Positions 8,989 to 18,122 of a stretch of 64,000 nucleotides of DNA are shown here, piece after piece. Position 1 is the stretch's first letter. The number at the start of each line of letters is the position of its first letter. The stretch lies in NCBI RefSeq assembly GCF_040409795.1, contig NZ_CP099571.1, positions 930,001 through 994,000 of the forward strand, in the 5' to 3' direction. Position numbers and translations under genes: made by a program. Under the pieces are notes generated by a model. It searched no databases. It was given only the letters and a program-made list of their open reading frames with translations, and was not told the DNA's origin. This DNA comes from Polynucleobacter sp. MWH-UH19D (GTDB taxonomy: Bacteria; Pseudomonadota; Gammaproteobacteria; Burkholderiales; Burkholderiaceae).

Positions 8989-10326
8989 ATGGCTGTGCAG
9001 ATAGAAAATTTAGGTTCTTTAGACCGCAAGATGACTTTAGAGTTTGCTCGTGCTGATTTAGCAAAAGCACGCGAAGCGCGTCTGGCAAAAGTAGGTAAGA
9101 CCATGAAAATGGCGGGCTTTCGTCCAGGAAAAGTTCCTAAGAACATGGTGGAAAAGCAGTACGGCATGCAAGTCGATTTTGAGTTGCAATTTGATAAGGC
9201 ATCTGAACTCTTTTTTGAGCACAGCAAAAATGAGGGCATTGCTCTTGCTGGCCAGCCACGTCTTGAACCGAAAAGCGAATTAGATGCAGACACGATTGTG
9301 TTCGATGCTTATTTCGAGGTATTACCTGAGGTAAAGATTGGTGACTTCAGCAAAGCCGAAGTCACAAAGTACACAACAGAAATTGGCGATGCTGAGATTG
9401 ACCGCGCACTTGATGTATTGCGCAAACAGCAAGTTCATTATCATCCGCGTGGCGAGGCTGGACCTCATGGCGATGGTGGCGCAAATACTACCGCACAGAA
9501 TCGCGACCAAGTTGTAATTGATTTTGTTGGCAAAATTGATGGCGTCGAGTTTGCTGGCGGTAAGGCGGAAAATTTTGAATATGTATTAGGCGAAGGGCGC
9601 ATGCTCCCTGAATTTGAGGCGGCTACTTTGGGCTTAAAGGCCGGAGAGAGTAAGTCATTCCCACTCAGCTTCCCTGCCGACTATCACGGCAAAGATGTTG
9701 CGGGCAAAACAGCCGAGTTCACGATTACCGTCAAATCTGTTAACTGGGCACATTTACCAGCAGTTGACGATGCATTTGCACTTTCATTAGGCGTTACCGA
9801 AGGTGGTGTTGCTAAGATGCGCGAAGAAGTAAAACAAAATCTTGATCGTGAAGTCAAACGCCGCATCACTTCTTTGTTAAAAAATGAAGTGATGGATAAG
9901 TTAAACGAACTATGTGAATTAGACGTGCCAAAGTCATTGGTTTCTTCTGAGCAAGATCGTTTGGTTGAAGGCGCCCGTCAAGATCTTATTCAACGTGGCG
10001 TCCCAAATGCAAAAGATGCTCCAATTCCTCCGGAGATTTTTGCTGAGCAAGCGCTAAAACGTGTTCGCCTAGGATTAATCTTGGGTGATTTAGTGAAGCT
10101 AAATAAATTAGCTGCTACAGCCGATCAAATTAAGGCTGAAATTGATGAGCAAGCTGCAACCTATGAAGATCCAAAGGAAGTGGTCCGCTGGTTCTACAGC
10201 AACCCAGGTCGCTTAAAAGATATTGAAAACTTGGTGCTAGAAGATAACGTTATTAAGCATTTCACATCTCTAGCTAAGGTAAATGAAAAAGCAATTAGCT
10301 TTGAAGAGTTAAGCAAGCTAAACTAA
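8989..10326 (+). CDS. tig: Trigger factor
   Basis: A 445-residue ribosome-bound chaperone and prolyl isomerase. The N-terminal ribosome-binding signature is GFRPGKVP at residues 43-50. A central FKBP-type domain spans about 165-250 (RDQVVIDFVGKIDG through TITVKSV), and a helical C-terminal chaperone domain fills the rest. Length is normal, with a slightly longer glycine/histidine-containing loop (HPRGEAGPHGDGGA) before the FKBP domain. It heads a tig-clpP-clpX-lon cluster; clpP begins 25 bases downstream, so cotranscription is likely. The start ATG follows AAGAGACGAGA. Confidence 0.96.
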   Translation: MAVQIENLGSLDRKMTLEFARADLAKAREARLAKVGKTMKMAGFRPGKVPKNMVEKQYGMQVDFELQFDKASELFFEHSKNEGIALAGQPRLEPKSELDADTIVFDAYFEVLPEVKIGDFSKAEVTKYTTEIGDAEIDRALDVLRKQQVHYHPRGEAGPHGDGGANTTAQNRDQVVIDFVGKIDGVEFAGGKAENFEYVLGEGRMLPEFEAATLGLKAGESKSFPLSFPADYHGKDVAGKTAEFTITVKSVNWAHLPAVDDAFALSLGVTEGGVAKMREEVKQNLDREVKRRITSLLKNEVMDKLNELCELDVPKSLVSSEQDRLVEGARQDLIQRGVPNAKDAPIPPEIFAEQALKRVRLGLILGDLVKLNKLAATADQIKAEIDEQAATYEDPKEVVRWFYSNPGRLKDIENLVLEDNVIKHFTSLAKVNEKAISFEELSKLN

Positions 10327-10351
10327 TTCAATTATTGATAAGGGGTCTTAA

Positions 10352-10981
10352 ATGAATCAGAGCCATTTGCAAGCTGAAAATCTAGAGCCAAAAGGTTTGG
10401 GCTTGGTTCCGATGGTGATTGAGACCTCTGGTCGAGGTGAGCGAGCTTATGACATTTACTCACGTCTTCTGCGTGAGCGTGTCGTATTCTTGGTTGGTGA
10501 AGTTAATGATCAAACCGCCAATCTTGTGATTGCGCAGTTATTGTTCCTGGAGAGTGAAAATCCGGACAAGGATATCTCTTTGTATATTAATTCTCCAGGC
10601 GGTTCTGTATCTGCTGGCCTGGCAATTTATGACACCATGCAATTTATCAAGCCACACGTTAGTACTTTGTGTATGGGCATGGCTGCTAGCATGGGTGCAT
10701 TTTTGCTTTGCGCAGGTGAAAAAGGTAAACGTTTTGCCTTACCCAATTCTCGCGTAATGATTCATCAGCCTCTCGGTGGTGCTCGCGGTCAAGCTTCAGA
10801 TATCGAAATTCAAGCTCGTGAGATTCTGTATTTGCGTGAACGTTTGAATAAGATTTTGGCTGATCGCACTGGTCAATCCATTGAAACGATTGCTAAAGAT
10901 ACAGATCGTGATAACTTTATGTCTGCGGAACAAGCCCGCGAGTATGGCTTGATCGATACGGTTATCGAAAAGCGTCCTTAA
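10352..10981 (+). CDS. clpP: ATP-dependent Clp protease proteolytic subunit
   Basis: A 209-residue serine peptidase that assembles into a 14-mer chamber fed by ClpX. The catalytic triad is S113 in MAASMGAF, H138 in RVMIHQP and D187 in DTDRDNF, each two residues on from the E. coli numbering. SPGGSVSAG near residue 81 forms the oxyanion region. The N-terminus is short and shows the usual proteobacterial propeptide-like segment up to VPMVIE. It lies between tig and clpX with gaps of 25 and 34 bases, so the three probably form one operon. Confidence 0.97.
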   Translation: MNQSHLQAENLEPKGLGLVPMVIETSGRGERAYDIYSRLLRERVVFLVGEVNDQTANLVIAQLLFLESENPDKDISLYINSPGGSVSAGLAIYDTMQFIKPHVSTLCMGMAASMGAFLLCAGEKGKRFALPNSRVMIHQPLGGARGQASDIEIQAREILYLRERLNKILADRTGQSIETIAKDTDRDNFMSAEQAREYGLIDTVIEKRP

Positions 10982-11015
10982 GACTTTTTTACTAAATACT
11001 CTTCAGGTAAAGACA

Positions 11016-12374
11016 TTGACCGATACAACTACAAACTCTGGCGATAAAGTTTTGTATTGCTCTTTCTGCGGCAAGAGCCAGCATGAGGTCAAAAAGTTAA
11101 TTGCTGGCCCCTCTGTTTTTATTTGTGATGAATGTATTGATCTTTGTACTGACATCATTCAAGAAGAGATCTCCAAGCTTCCCAAGGAAGAGGGCGATAA
11201 TTCATTACCTACGCCACATCAAATTCGCGAGAATTTAGACCAATACGTCATTGGTCAGGATCAGGCAAAAAAGACCTTAGCCGTTGCTGTATATAACCAT
11301 TACAAACGCCTACAGCATTTGCCAAAGCCAAAAAAAGAAAAGTTGGATAAAGACGGCAAGGTTGTAGAGTCAACAGATAAAAAAGAGTCTAAAGCCCCTG
11401 CAAAAGCGATTGTTGACGGTGTTGAATTAGCAAAAAGCAATATTTTGCTAATCGGACCTACGGGCTCCGGTAAGACTTTGCTAGCCCAAACATTGGCTCG
11501 TATGTTGGATGTGCCATTTGTAATGGCTGATGCCACCACCTTAACCGAAGCAGGTTATGTTGGCGAGGACGTAGAAAACATTATTCAAAAGTTACTACAA
11601 GCTTGTGACTACAACGTTGAGAAAGCTCAACGTGGCATTGTCTACATTGATGAGATTGATAAGATTTCACGTAAATCTGACAACCCATCAATCACCCGTG
11701 ATGTATCAGGTGAGGGTGTTCAGCAAGCATTGCTTAAGTTAGTTGAAGGTACGATGGCATCAGTACCGCCACAGGGCGGTCGTAAACATCCCAATCAAGA
11801 TTTTCTACAAGTTGACACCACGAACATTCTTTTCATATGCGGTGGTGCATTTGATGGACTTGAAAAAGTCATTCAGCAACGCACTGCCAAAACAGGTATT
11901 GGTTTTAATGCAACTGTTCCTGGCAAAGATGATCGCGGCGTTAGCGATCTATTACTTGAAGTCGAGCCGGAGGATTTGATTAAGTTTGGCTTAATTCCTG
12001 AGCTCATTGGTCGTTTACCAGTGGTGGCTACTCTTGCTCAGCTGGATGAGGCTGCCTTGATTGCAATTTTGATTGAACCTAAAAATGCCTTGGTTAAGCA
12101 GTATCAAGCCCTCCTCACCATGGAAGGTTCAGAGCTTGAGGTTCGTCGTGAGGCTCTCTCTGCAATTGCCAAGAAGGCTATTGCACGCAAAACAGGGGCT
12201 CGTGGCCTGCGCTCGATACTCGAGGGCTCTTTGATGGATGTGATGTATGACTTGCCTTCCTTGAAGAACGTTCAAAAGGTGGTAATTGATGAATCTTCTA
12301 TAGCAGAGGGTGGTAAGCCCCTCTTAGTCTATAAACAGGATCCAGACCAAGCAGATTTGAGCAAAAAAGCCTAA
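11016..12374 (+). CDS. clpX: Clp protease ATP-binding subunit ClpX
   Basis: A 452-residue AAA+ unfoldase. The N-terminal zinc finger has C15, C18, C37 and C40 (CSFC and CDEC); Walker A is GPTGSGKT at 147-154; Walker B is [10 protein letters not shown]. The start is TTG at 11016 after AGGTAAAG; this is the only start giving the full zinc domain. It is about 28 residues longer than E. coli ClpX, mostly through a charged Lys/Glu-rich insert at roughly residues 104-135, just before the [15 protein letters not shown] segment. It follows clpP by 34 bases. A gap of 190 bases with its own heat-shock promoter separates it from lon. Confidence 0.97.
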   Translation: MTDTTTNSGDKVLYCSFCGKSQHEVKKLIAGPSVFICDECIDLCTDIIQEEISKLPKEEGDNSLPTPHQIRENLDQYVIGQDQAKKTLAVAVYNHYKRLQHLPKPKKEKLDKDGKVVESTDKKESKAPAKAIVDGVELAKSNILLIGPTGSGKTLLAQTLARMLDVPFVMADATTLTEAGYVGEDVENIIQKLLQACDYNVEKAQRGIVYIDEIDKISRKSDNPSITRDVSGEGVQQALLKLVEGTMASVPPQGGRKHPNQDFLQVDTTNILFICGGAFDGLEKVIQQRTAKTGIGFNATVPGKDDRGVSDLLLEVEPEDLIKFGLIPELIGRLPVVATLAQLDEAALIAILIEPKNALVKQYQALLTMEGSELEVRREALSAIAKKAIARKTGARGLRSILEGSLMDVMYDLPSLKNVQKVVIDESSIAEGGKPLLVYKQDPDQADLSKKA

Positions 12375-12432
12375 ATTCATAGGGTTTTTGCTGTTTTTCG
12401 GGCATTTTTGCTCACTTTTTGCACTTTTCCTA

Positions 12433-12460
12433 CTTGAATTTCCCTAAGTGCTACCCATAT
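12433..12460 (+). promoter_or_regulatory. Sigma-32-type heat-shock promoter of lon
   Basis: CTTGAA at 12433-12438, a 15-base spacer and CCCATAT at 12454-12460 match the RpoH consensus (CTTGAA, 13-17, CCCATnT). It stands about 100 bases before the lon ATG in the clpX-lon gap, leaving a leader of about 95 bases. Confidence 0.75.
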
Positions 12461-12564
12461 AGGTAGTATCCTATTTATAAATAAAGTCTCTATTTAGTGG
12501 TTTGCAAACCTAAAAACTACTAAAAATGATTCTTGAGGATTAATTACTTGGAGGAATTGCCTTT

Positions 12565-14997
12565 ATGCCTGGCCACTTATTACTACCCTCTGAACCGATT
12601 CAATTGCCACTTCTTCCCTTAAGGGATGTTGTGGTGTTTCCTCATATGGTGATTCCACTCTTTGTTGGACGCCCAAAATCGATCAAAGCCCTAGAGGCAG
12701 CGATGGAAACGGGAAAAAATGTCCTGCTAGTGGCGCAAAAAACAGCCGCCAAGGATGAGCCTGGAATTGAAGACCTCTATGAAGTGGGTTGTATTGCAAA
12801 CATTTTGCAGATGTTAAAGCTTCCTGATGGAACGGTAAAAGTTCTTGTTGAGGGTGTGCAACGTGCTGAAGTGAGTCAAATTGAAGATAGCCTTGGTTAT
12901 TTCAATTGTGAAGCTACACCTACGGCAATTAATGCAATTGACGCTCACGAAACCGAAGCGCTGCGTCGCGCCATCATGGCGCAGTTCGATCAATACGTGA
13001 AACTGAATAAAAAGGTTCCTCAAGAAATCCTATCTTCTTTAGGTGGCATAGATGACCCAAGTCGTCTAGCAGACACTATTTGTGCGCATTTACCAGTCAA
13101 GCTTGAGCAAAAGCAACGCTTACTTGAGATGACTGATGTGGTTCAACGTCTTGAAAGTCTATTGGCTGATCTTGAGAGTGAGATCGATATTCTTCAGGTT
13201 GAGAAACGCATTCGTGGACGCGTGAAGCGTCAGATGGAAAAGAGTCAACGTGAGTACTATTTGAACGAGCAAGTCAAAGCAATTCAAAAAGAGCTTGGCG
13301 AGGGTGAAGAGGGCGCTGATCTTGAAGAGCTAGAGAAGCGCATCAAGGCTGCGCGTATGCCCAAGGAAGCACTTAAAAAAGCTGAGTCTGAGTTGAAGAA
13401 GCTCAAGCTGATGTCACCGATGTCGGCTGAAGCCACCGTCATTCGTAACTTTATTGATACGCTTGTTAATCTGCCTTGGAAGAAAAAGACCAAGATCAAT
13501 AACGATCTCTCAAATGCTGAAAAAGTATTGGATGAAGATCATTATGGCCTGGATAAGGTTAAAGAACGTATCTTGGAATATCTCGCCGTTCAACAACGTG
13601 TTGACCGAGTCAAGGCGCCAATTCTTTGTCTAGTGGGGCCTCCTGGTGTTGGTAAGACCTCCTTGGGGCAATCTATTGCACGAGCAACTAATCGTAAGTT
13701 TGTGCGTATGGCATTGGGTGGTGTACGTGACGAATCTGAGATTCGAGGTCATCGCCGAACTTATATCGGATCAATGCCTGGAAAAATTTTAACTAGCTTG
13801 ACTAAGGTTGGCGTTCGCAATCCATTATTCCTATTGGATGAAGTGGATAAGATGGGTATGGATTTCCGAGGGGATCCTGCAAGTGCCTTGCTCGAAGTCT
13901 TGGATCCAGAGCAGAACCACACTTTTCAAGATCACTATGTAGAAGTAGATTTTGATTTGTCTGATGTGATGTTTGTGGCTACCTCGAATTCTTTAAATAT
14001 TCCAGGTCCCTTACTCGATCGACTAGAGATTATTCGTCTAGCAGGTTACACAGAGGATGAAAAAACAAGCATTGCAGTTAATTATTTGATTCCTAAGCAA
14101 ATCAAAAACAATGGTTTGAAGAAGGATGAATTGAAAATTGAAGACAGCGCAGTACGTAACATCATTCGCTATTACACGCGTGAAGCTGGTGTTCGATCCC
14201 TTGAAAGGGAAATTAGCAAGATCTGCCGTAAGGTAGTGAAGTTGCTACTGTTGAAGAGAGAGGCTGCGCCAGTCGTGGTAAATGCTGATAACCTCGAAAA
14301 ATTCTTATCCGTACGAATGTTTGATTTTGGTTTGGCTGGAAAAGAAAATCAGGTTGGTCAAGTTACTGGCCTTGCTTGGACTGAGGTGGGCGGTGACCTA
14401 TTAACAATTGAAGCTGCCGTGATGCCTGGTAAAGGTGTTATCACTAGAACGGGTTCAATTGGTGATGTCATGAAAGAGTCTGTTGAGGCGGCTCGAACTG
14501 TTGTGCGTTCAAGAGCTAGACGTTTGGGCATCGAAGACGAATCATTTGAGAAAAAGGATATTCACATTCACTTTCCGGATGGAGCAACTCCTAAAGATGG
14601 TCCGTCGGCTGGTATTGCAATTACGACTGCTTTGGTTTCTGTTTTTACAGGAATTCCAATTCGTTCTGACGTTGCAATGACTGGGGAGATCACATTGCGT
14701 GGTGAGGTATTGCCGATTGGCGGTTTGAAGGAAAAGTTATTGGCAGCGCATCGTGGCGGTATTAAATTAGCCTTGATCCCAGAAGAAAACGTTAAAGATT
14801 TGATTGATATTCCTGATAACGTCAAGAATGCGATTGAGATTGTCCCTGTGCGCTGGATCGATAAAGTGCTGGAGCTGGCTTTGGAGCGCATGCCAGAGGC
14901 GCTACCTGAGCCTACACCTGAAGAGCTCGCTAAAAAGGCGGCGGAAGCAAGCAAAGCCTCTGAGGCTGCCGCATCAAGCAAGGTGCTAAAGCACTAA
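12565..14997 (+). CDS. lon: ATP-dependent protease Lon
   Basis: An 810-residue AAA+ protease degrading damaged and regulatory proteins in the cytosol. In order: the N-terminal substrate domain (LPLLPLRDVVVFPHMVIPLF near residue 12), a coiled-coil-rich segment about 190-300, Walker A GPPGVGKT near 358, Walker B FLLDEVDKMG, and a Ser-Lys protease domain with S681 in DGPSAGIA and a lysine near 724 in GGLKEKLLAAHRGG. The start ATG has a GGAGG site. The C-terminal 25 residues are Ala/Glu/Lys-rich and low in complexity. A sigma-32-type promoter lies upstream and a strong hairpin terminator 20 bases downstream, so lon can act as its own unit. Confidence 0.97.
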   Translation: MPGHLLLPSEPIQLPLLPLRDVVVFPHMVIPLFVGRPKSIKALEAAMETGKNVLLVAQKTAAKDEPGIEDLYEVGCIANILQMLKLPDGTVKVLVEGVQRAEVSQIEDSLGYFNCEATPTAINAIDAHETEALRRAIMAQFDQYVKLNKKVPQEILSSLGGIDDPSRLADTICAHLPVKLEQKQRLLEMTDVVQRLESLLADLESEIDILQVEKRIRGRVKRQMEKSQREYYLNEQVKAIQKELGEGEEGADLEELEKRIKAARMPKEALKKAESELKKLKLMSPMSAEATVIRNFIDTLVNLPWKKKTKINNDLSNAEKVLDEDHYGLDKVKERILEYLAVQQRVDRVKAPILCLVGPPGVGKTSLGQSIARATNRKFVRMALGGVRDESEIRGHRRTYIGSMPGKILTSLTKVGVRNPLFLLDEVDKMGMDFRGDPASALLEVLDPEQNHTFQDHYVEVDFDLSDVMFVATSNSLNIPGPLLDRLEIIRLAGYTEDEKTSIAVNYLIPKQIKNNGLKKDELKIEDSAVRNIIRYYTREAGVRSLEREISKICRKVVKLLLLKREAAPVVVNADNLEKFLSVRMFDFGLAGKENQVGQVTGLAWTEVGGDLLTIEAAVMPGKGVITRTGSIGDVMKESVEAARTVVRSRARRLGIEDESFEKKDIHIHFPDGATPKDGPSAGIAITTALVSVFTGIPIRSDVAMTGEITLRGEVLPIGGLKEKLLAAHRGGIKLALIPEENVKDLIDIPDNVKNAIEIVPVRWIDKVLELALERMPEALPEPTPEELAKKAAEASKASEAAASSKVLKH

Positions 14998-15017
14998 GCA
15001 TTAATGAGAAGGCTTAA

Positions 15018-15060
15018 CCGCTAAATCTAACTATTGGAGATGCTAGATTTAGCGGGTTTT
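15018..15060 (+). terminator. Terminator after lon
   Basis: A perfect 12-bp stem, CCGCTAAATCTA (15018-15029) with TAGATTTAGCGG (15044-15055), a 14-base loop and a GTTTT tail. It follows the lon stop by 20 bases and precedes tRNA-Val. Confidence 0.85.
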
Positions 15061-15108
15061 AATCATATGGCTTGCGCATAGGTTACAATCTCATCTGTAA
15101 TATTTTTG

Positions 15109-15184
15109 GGGCGCTTAGCTCAGTTGGTAGAGCGTCTGCCTTACACGCAGAATGTCGGGAGTTCGAGCCTCTCAGCGCCCACCA
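15109..15184 (+). tRNA. tRNA-Val (anticodon TAC)
   Basis: A 76-base cloverleaf: acceptor GGGCGCT/AGCGCCC, anticodon loop CTTACAC with TAC at 15142-15144, T-arm GGGAG TTCGAGC CTCTC, encoded CCA. The ppiD-like gene begins 107 bases later. Confidence 0.97.
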
Positions 15185-15291
15185 AAAAATTGCAGAAAGG
15201 CCTCAATCGGCTTTCTTCACTGATTCCCCATAGCCTAGTAAACTCTTACAGTTGCAAGACTTATTGCTTAACTTTACTAGCGAAATTATTC

Positions 15292-16755
15292 ATGTTTGAT
15301 ACCGTTCGTAAGCATCAAAAAATACTTCAATTGGTTTTGATGCTATTCATCGTGCCATCCTTTGTAATGTTTGGGATTTCCAGCTATTCCAGCTTTATGG
15401 ATAAGGAAACGGACTTGGTAAAAGTAAGCGGTAAGCCAATTACTGCTCAAGAAGTAGACAACGCAGCTAAACGCCAAGCAGAAAGAGTTGGCGGCAATTT
15501 GCAAATCGCGCAAAGCTTGCAATTTCGTGAAGCCATATTAAATGAGTTACTGCAACAACGCATTCTTGGATTTGCTGTGCAAAATCTACGATTGCAGGTT
15601 GGCAAAGAAGCTTTGATTAAAAGTTTGCAGAGCATTCCACAAATTCGTGCTTTATATCGTCAGGATGGCAGTTTTGATGATGTTCGTTTTAAACAACTAT
15701 TGGCCAGCAATGGCTTAAATGAAGAGCAGTTCTACGCCGGTCAGGCTTTTGATTTAAAGATTAACCAATTGGTTAACTCGGTTGCTCGTACTGAGATTGG
15801 CACTCCAAAGTTATCCGAAATTATTTCTACGCTTTATGAAACCGAGCGTCAAGTCCAATCACTATCCTTTAATGCAAAGGACTTTTTAAGTAAGGTAAAT
15901 CCAACTCAAGAAGAGCTTCAGGCTTTTTATAGTGCCAATAGCAAATTATTTGAGAGCCCAGAGTACCTTGATGTGGAATACATCGTTCTTAAGGCCGATC
16001 CAAAAGAGGACGCTAAGGCTTTTAGTGAAAAGGCGGATCAATTCGCAAACATGACTTATGATCAATCTGATAGCCTGAAGCCAGCCGCTGATAAGCTAAA
16101 GCTATCTATTCAGAATCAAAAAGGCATGACGCGTTCTGGCCCAGCAAATGTATCGAGAGATCATCCTTTGGCTAATCCTAAGGTAGTTCAAGCTCTTTTT
16201 GGTGATGAGGCTCTAAAAAATAAACGTAATACTGAAGCCGTGCAAACCGCGCCTGGCGTTTTCGTTTCTGCTCGTGTGGTGGAATTTCATCCAGCACAAA
16301 TTCTTCCATTTAAAGATGTAGCCAATGAGGTTAATCGTCAAGTTAGTCAGCGAGCTGCTGAAAAACTTGCGGTAGCTGCTGCGGCTGAGAAATATGCGTC
16401 TCTAGAGAAGGATCCCAAAAATACTTCCGGGTTTGCATCCCCGATATGGGTATCTCGCAATAAGCCTAGCAATATAGTCGGTCTAGCCTTGGATGATGTT
16501 ATGTCTATTAACCCTGATAAATTCCCAGCCATCATTTCTGTGAGCAATCCTGGAGTGGGAGCAACACTCTATCGGGTCGACCAAGTGCGTCAACCAAATA
16601 GTGTGGATGCCAAAGTACACAAGGCTCAAGCACAGCAAATACAGGCACTTGCTGCCCAGTCTGAATTTGCTGGGTTCATGTCCTATTGGCGCGATGCTGC
16701 CAGTGTGAAGGTTATCAATCCACTGAAACCTCCATCTAGCGGATCCGGTAGCTAA
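15292..16755 (+). CDS. SurA N-terminal / PpiD-like periplasmic chaperone lacking a recognisable parvulin domain
   Basis: A 487-residue membrane-anchored protein. Residues 12-32 form one hydrophobic segment (LQLVLMLFIVPSFVMFG), followed by a SurA_N-like chaperone region (VSGKPITAQEVDNAAKRQAERVG and onward to about 230). The order and the place next to lon fit PpiD, a chaperone at the SecYEG exit. Burkholderiales PpiD is normally near 620-640 residues; here the stretch that should hold the parvulin rotamase (HILV-type motif) seems missing, since SPEYLDVEYIVLKAD passes directly into the segment before YDQSDSLKPAADKL. The frame reads upstream through tRNA-Val, but the ATG at 15292 starts the conserved MFDTVRKHQK. 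Confidence 0.85.
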   Translation: MFDTVRKHQKILQLVLMLFIVPSFVMFGISSYSSFMDKETDLVKVSGKPITAQEVDNAAKRQAERVGGNLQIAQSLQFREAILNELLQQRILGFAVQNLRLQVGKEALIKSLQSIPQIRALYRQDGSFDDVRFKQLLASNGLNEEQFYAGQAFDLKINQLVNSVARTEIGTPKLSEIISTLYETERQVQSLSFNAKDFLSKVNPTQEELQAFYSANSKLFESPEYLDVEYIVLKADPKEDAKAFSEKADQFANMTYDQSDSLKPAADKLKLSIQNQKGMTRSGPANVSRDHPLANPKVVQALFGDEALKNKRNTEAVQTAPGVFVSARVVEFHPAQILPFKDVANEVNRQVSQRAAEKLAVAAAAEKYASLEKDPKNTSGFASPIWVSRNKPSNIVGLALDDVMSINPDKFPAIISVSNPGVGATLYRVDQVRQPNSVDAKVHKAQAQQIQALAAQSEFAGFMSYWRDAASVKVINPLKPPSSGSGS

Positions 16756-16764
16756 ACCCTAGAT

Positions 16765-17424
16765 TTATTTCTTAGGCAAAACAAGTGATTGATATGGGGC
16801 CATAGCGCCCCATACGTTTTTAAAGAGTATTGCTTGGGCTGCAACATTTGGGTGAATGTTGTCTGCTTGAAATAATTCTTTATGCTGTGCCACACCATCT
16901 AAAAAAAATGGAAGAAGCTGTATGTCCTCTTGGGAAGCTAAAGCTGGATATAGCTCCCTAAATTGCTTTGTGTATTGCTGGCCGTAATTAGGGGGAATTT
17001 GCATGCCAAAGAGTAGTACTTTTGCGCCAGCTTGTTTAGATAGCCGAATCATTTTTTGTAAATTATTTTTGGTCTGTTCAATTGTTAAACCACGTAAGGC
17101 GTCATTTGCCCCAAGCTCTATAAAAACAATCTTAGGTTCTTTTGACTTTAAGAGGGTGGGGAGTCTTGTAAGACCACCAGAGCTAGTTTCTCCGCTAATG
17201 CTAGCGTTAAATACAGCCCAAGCACTTCCTTGTTTTTGTATTTCTTGATTTAGTAGGCCAACCCAGCCACTTCCACGGGGCAAGCCATATTCGGCTGAAA
17301 GGCTATCTCCTAAGACTAGGATAGTTGGGCTGGCATGTGCCCAAGAGTTAAATGTAAAGAACAGGCAAAATAGGCCTGTTGCTGCATATTTTTTAATCGT
17401 ATTAGCTATTTGTTTTTGATGCAT
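16765..17424 (-). CDS. tesA: TesA-type SGNH esterase / acyl-CoA thioesterase I
   Basis: A 219-residue SGNH hydrolase. A signal peptide (hydrophobic 14-30, cleavage near AHA-SP) sends it to the periplasm. Catalytic S41 lies in GDSLSAEYG (block I), GxND is GANDALRG (block III), and the Asp-His pair is DNIHPN (block V). E. coli TesA acts as thioesterase, lysophospholipase and arylesterase; which activity matters here is not readable. Its start codon is only 2 bases from that of the divergent ybbA gene, the same tesA/ybbA arrangement as in enterobacteria. Confidence 0.92.
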   Translation of the reverse strand: MHQKQIANTIKKYAATGLFCLFFTFNSWAHASPTILVLGDSLSAEYGLPRGSGWVGLLNQEIQKQGSAWAVFNASISGETSSGGLTRLPTLLKSKEPKIVFIELGANDALRGLTIEQTKNNLQKMIRLSKQAGAKVLLFGMQIPPNYGQQYTKQFRELYPALASQEDIQLLPFFLDGVAQHKELFQADNIHPNVAAQAILFKNVWGAMAPYQSLVLPKK

Positions 17425-17426
17425 AC

Positions 17427-18101
17427 ATGACTATTTCTACAAAAGCGCTTATAGCAAATCACCTTCATAAAGAAGTTGTGACCAGCGATGGTGTATTGCC
17501 TATTTTGCACGAGATTGACTTCGCCATTGAATACGGAGAAAGTGTTGCGATTACCGGAGCATCTGGTTCGGGGAAAAGCACTTTACTCGGCTTAATGGCC
17601 GGTTTAGATCTCCCTAGCTCCGGATATGTTTCCTTAGTTGGGCAAAATTTAAATGAGCTGGATGAGGACGGTAGAGCAAGATTGCGGGGTCAGCACGTAG
17701 GTTTTGTGTTTCAGTCATTTCAATTGCTTTCTCACTTAACCGCTCTCGAAAATGTCGCATTACCAGCCCAAATGCAAGAACATCAAAATGCACTAGTTGA
17801 GGCAAAGGCTTGTCTAGAGAATGTAGGGCTCCAAGATCGTCTGAATCATTTTCCCAAGACTCTCTCTGGGGGTGAACAGCAACGTGTAGCCTTGGCAAGA
17901 GCCTTTATTACTAGGCCCAAAATTCTTTTTGCGGATGAACCTACTGGCAGTCTTGATGAGGCCAGTGGTAAGAGGGTAATTGATCTACTTTTTGACCTAA
18001 ATCGGGCCAATCAATCCACCTTGATATTAGTTACCCATGACCCAGCCTTAGCTGGCAGGTGCCAGCGCCAAATTCGCCTTCAAGGCGGTCGTTTGGTGTA
18101 G
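17427..18101 (+). CDS. ybbA: ABC transporter ATP-binding protein, YbbA/LolD family
   Basis: A 224-residue ABC ATPase: Walker [10 protein letters not shown] near residue 40, Q-loop VFQSFQLL, signature [14 protein letters not shown], Walker [13 protein letters not shown], and the H-loop histidine in LVTHD. This matches the MacB/LolD/YbbA group. In E. coli ybbA is followed by the large permease gene ybbP; here purL follows after 21 bases, so the permease partner is absent from this place and either lies elsewhere or has been lost. It is paired head-to-head with tesA. Confidence 0.88.
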   Translation: MTISTKALIANHLHKEVVTSDGVLPILHEIDFAIEYGESVAITGASGSGKSTLLGLMAGLDLPSSGYVSLVGQNLNELDEDGRARLRGQHVGFVFQSFQLLSHLTALENVALPAQMQEHQNALVEAKACLENVGLQDRLNHFPKTLSGGEQQRVALARAFITRPKILFADEPTGSLDEASGKRVIDLLFDLNRANQSTLILVTHDPALAGRCQRQIRLQGGRLV

Positions 18102-18110
18102 GCAAAACCT

Positions 18111-18116
18111 TATAAT
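18111..18116 (+). promoter_or_regulatory. Candidate -10 box of purL
   Basis: A perfect TATAAT sits 6 bases before the purL ATG, with no Shine-Dalgarno at a workable distance. I see no good -35 box, so this is weaker than the mfd, selO and thioesterase cases. If real, the purL mRNA is leaderless. Confidence 0.35.
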
Positions 18117-18122
18117 CTAGGG

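Noticed and set aside
15106..15291. In-frame extension of the PpiD-like gene back through tRNA-Val (begins MGRLAQLVERLPY)
   Set aside because: These residues are the translation of the tRNA-Val gene, a well-known false N-terminus; the conserved MFDTVRKHQK start lies at 15292.
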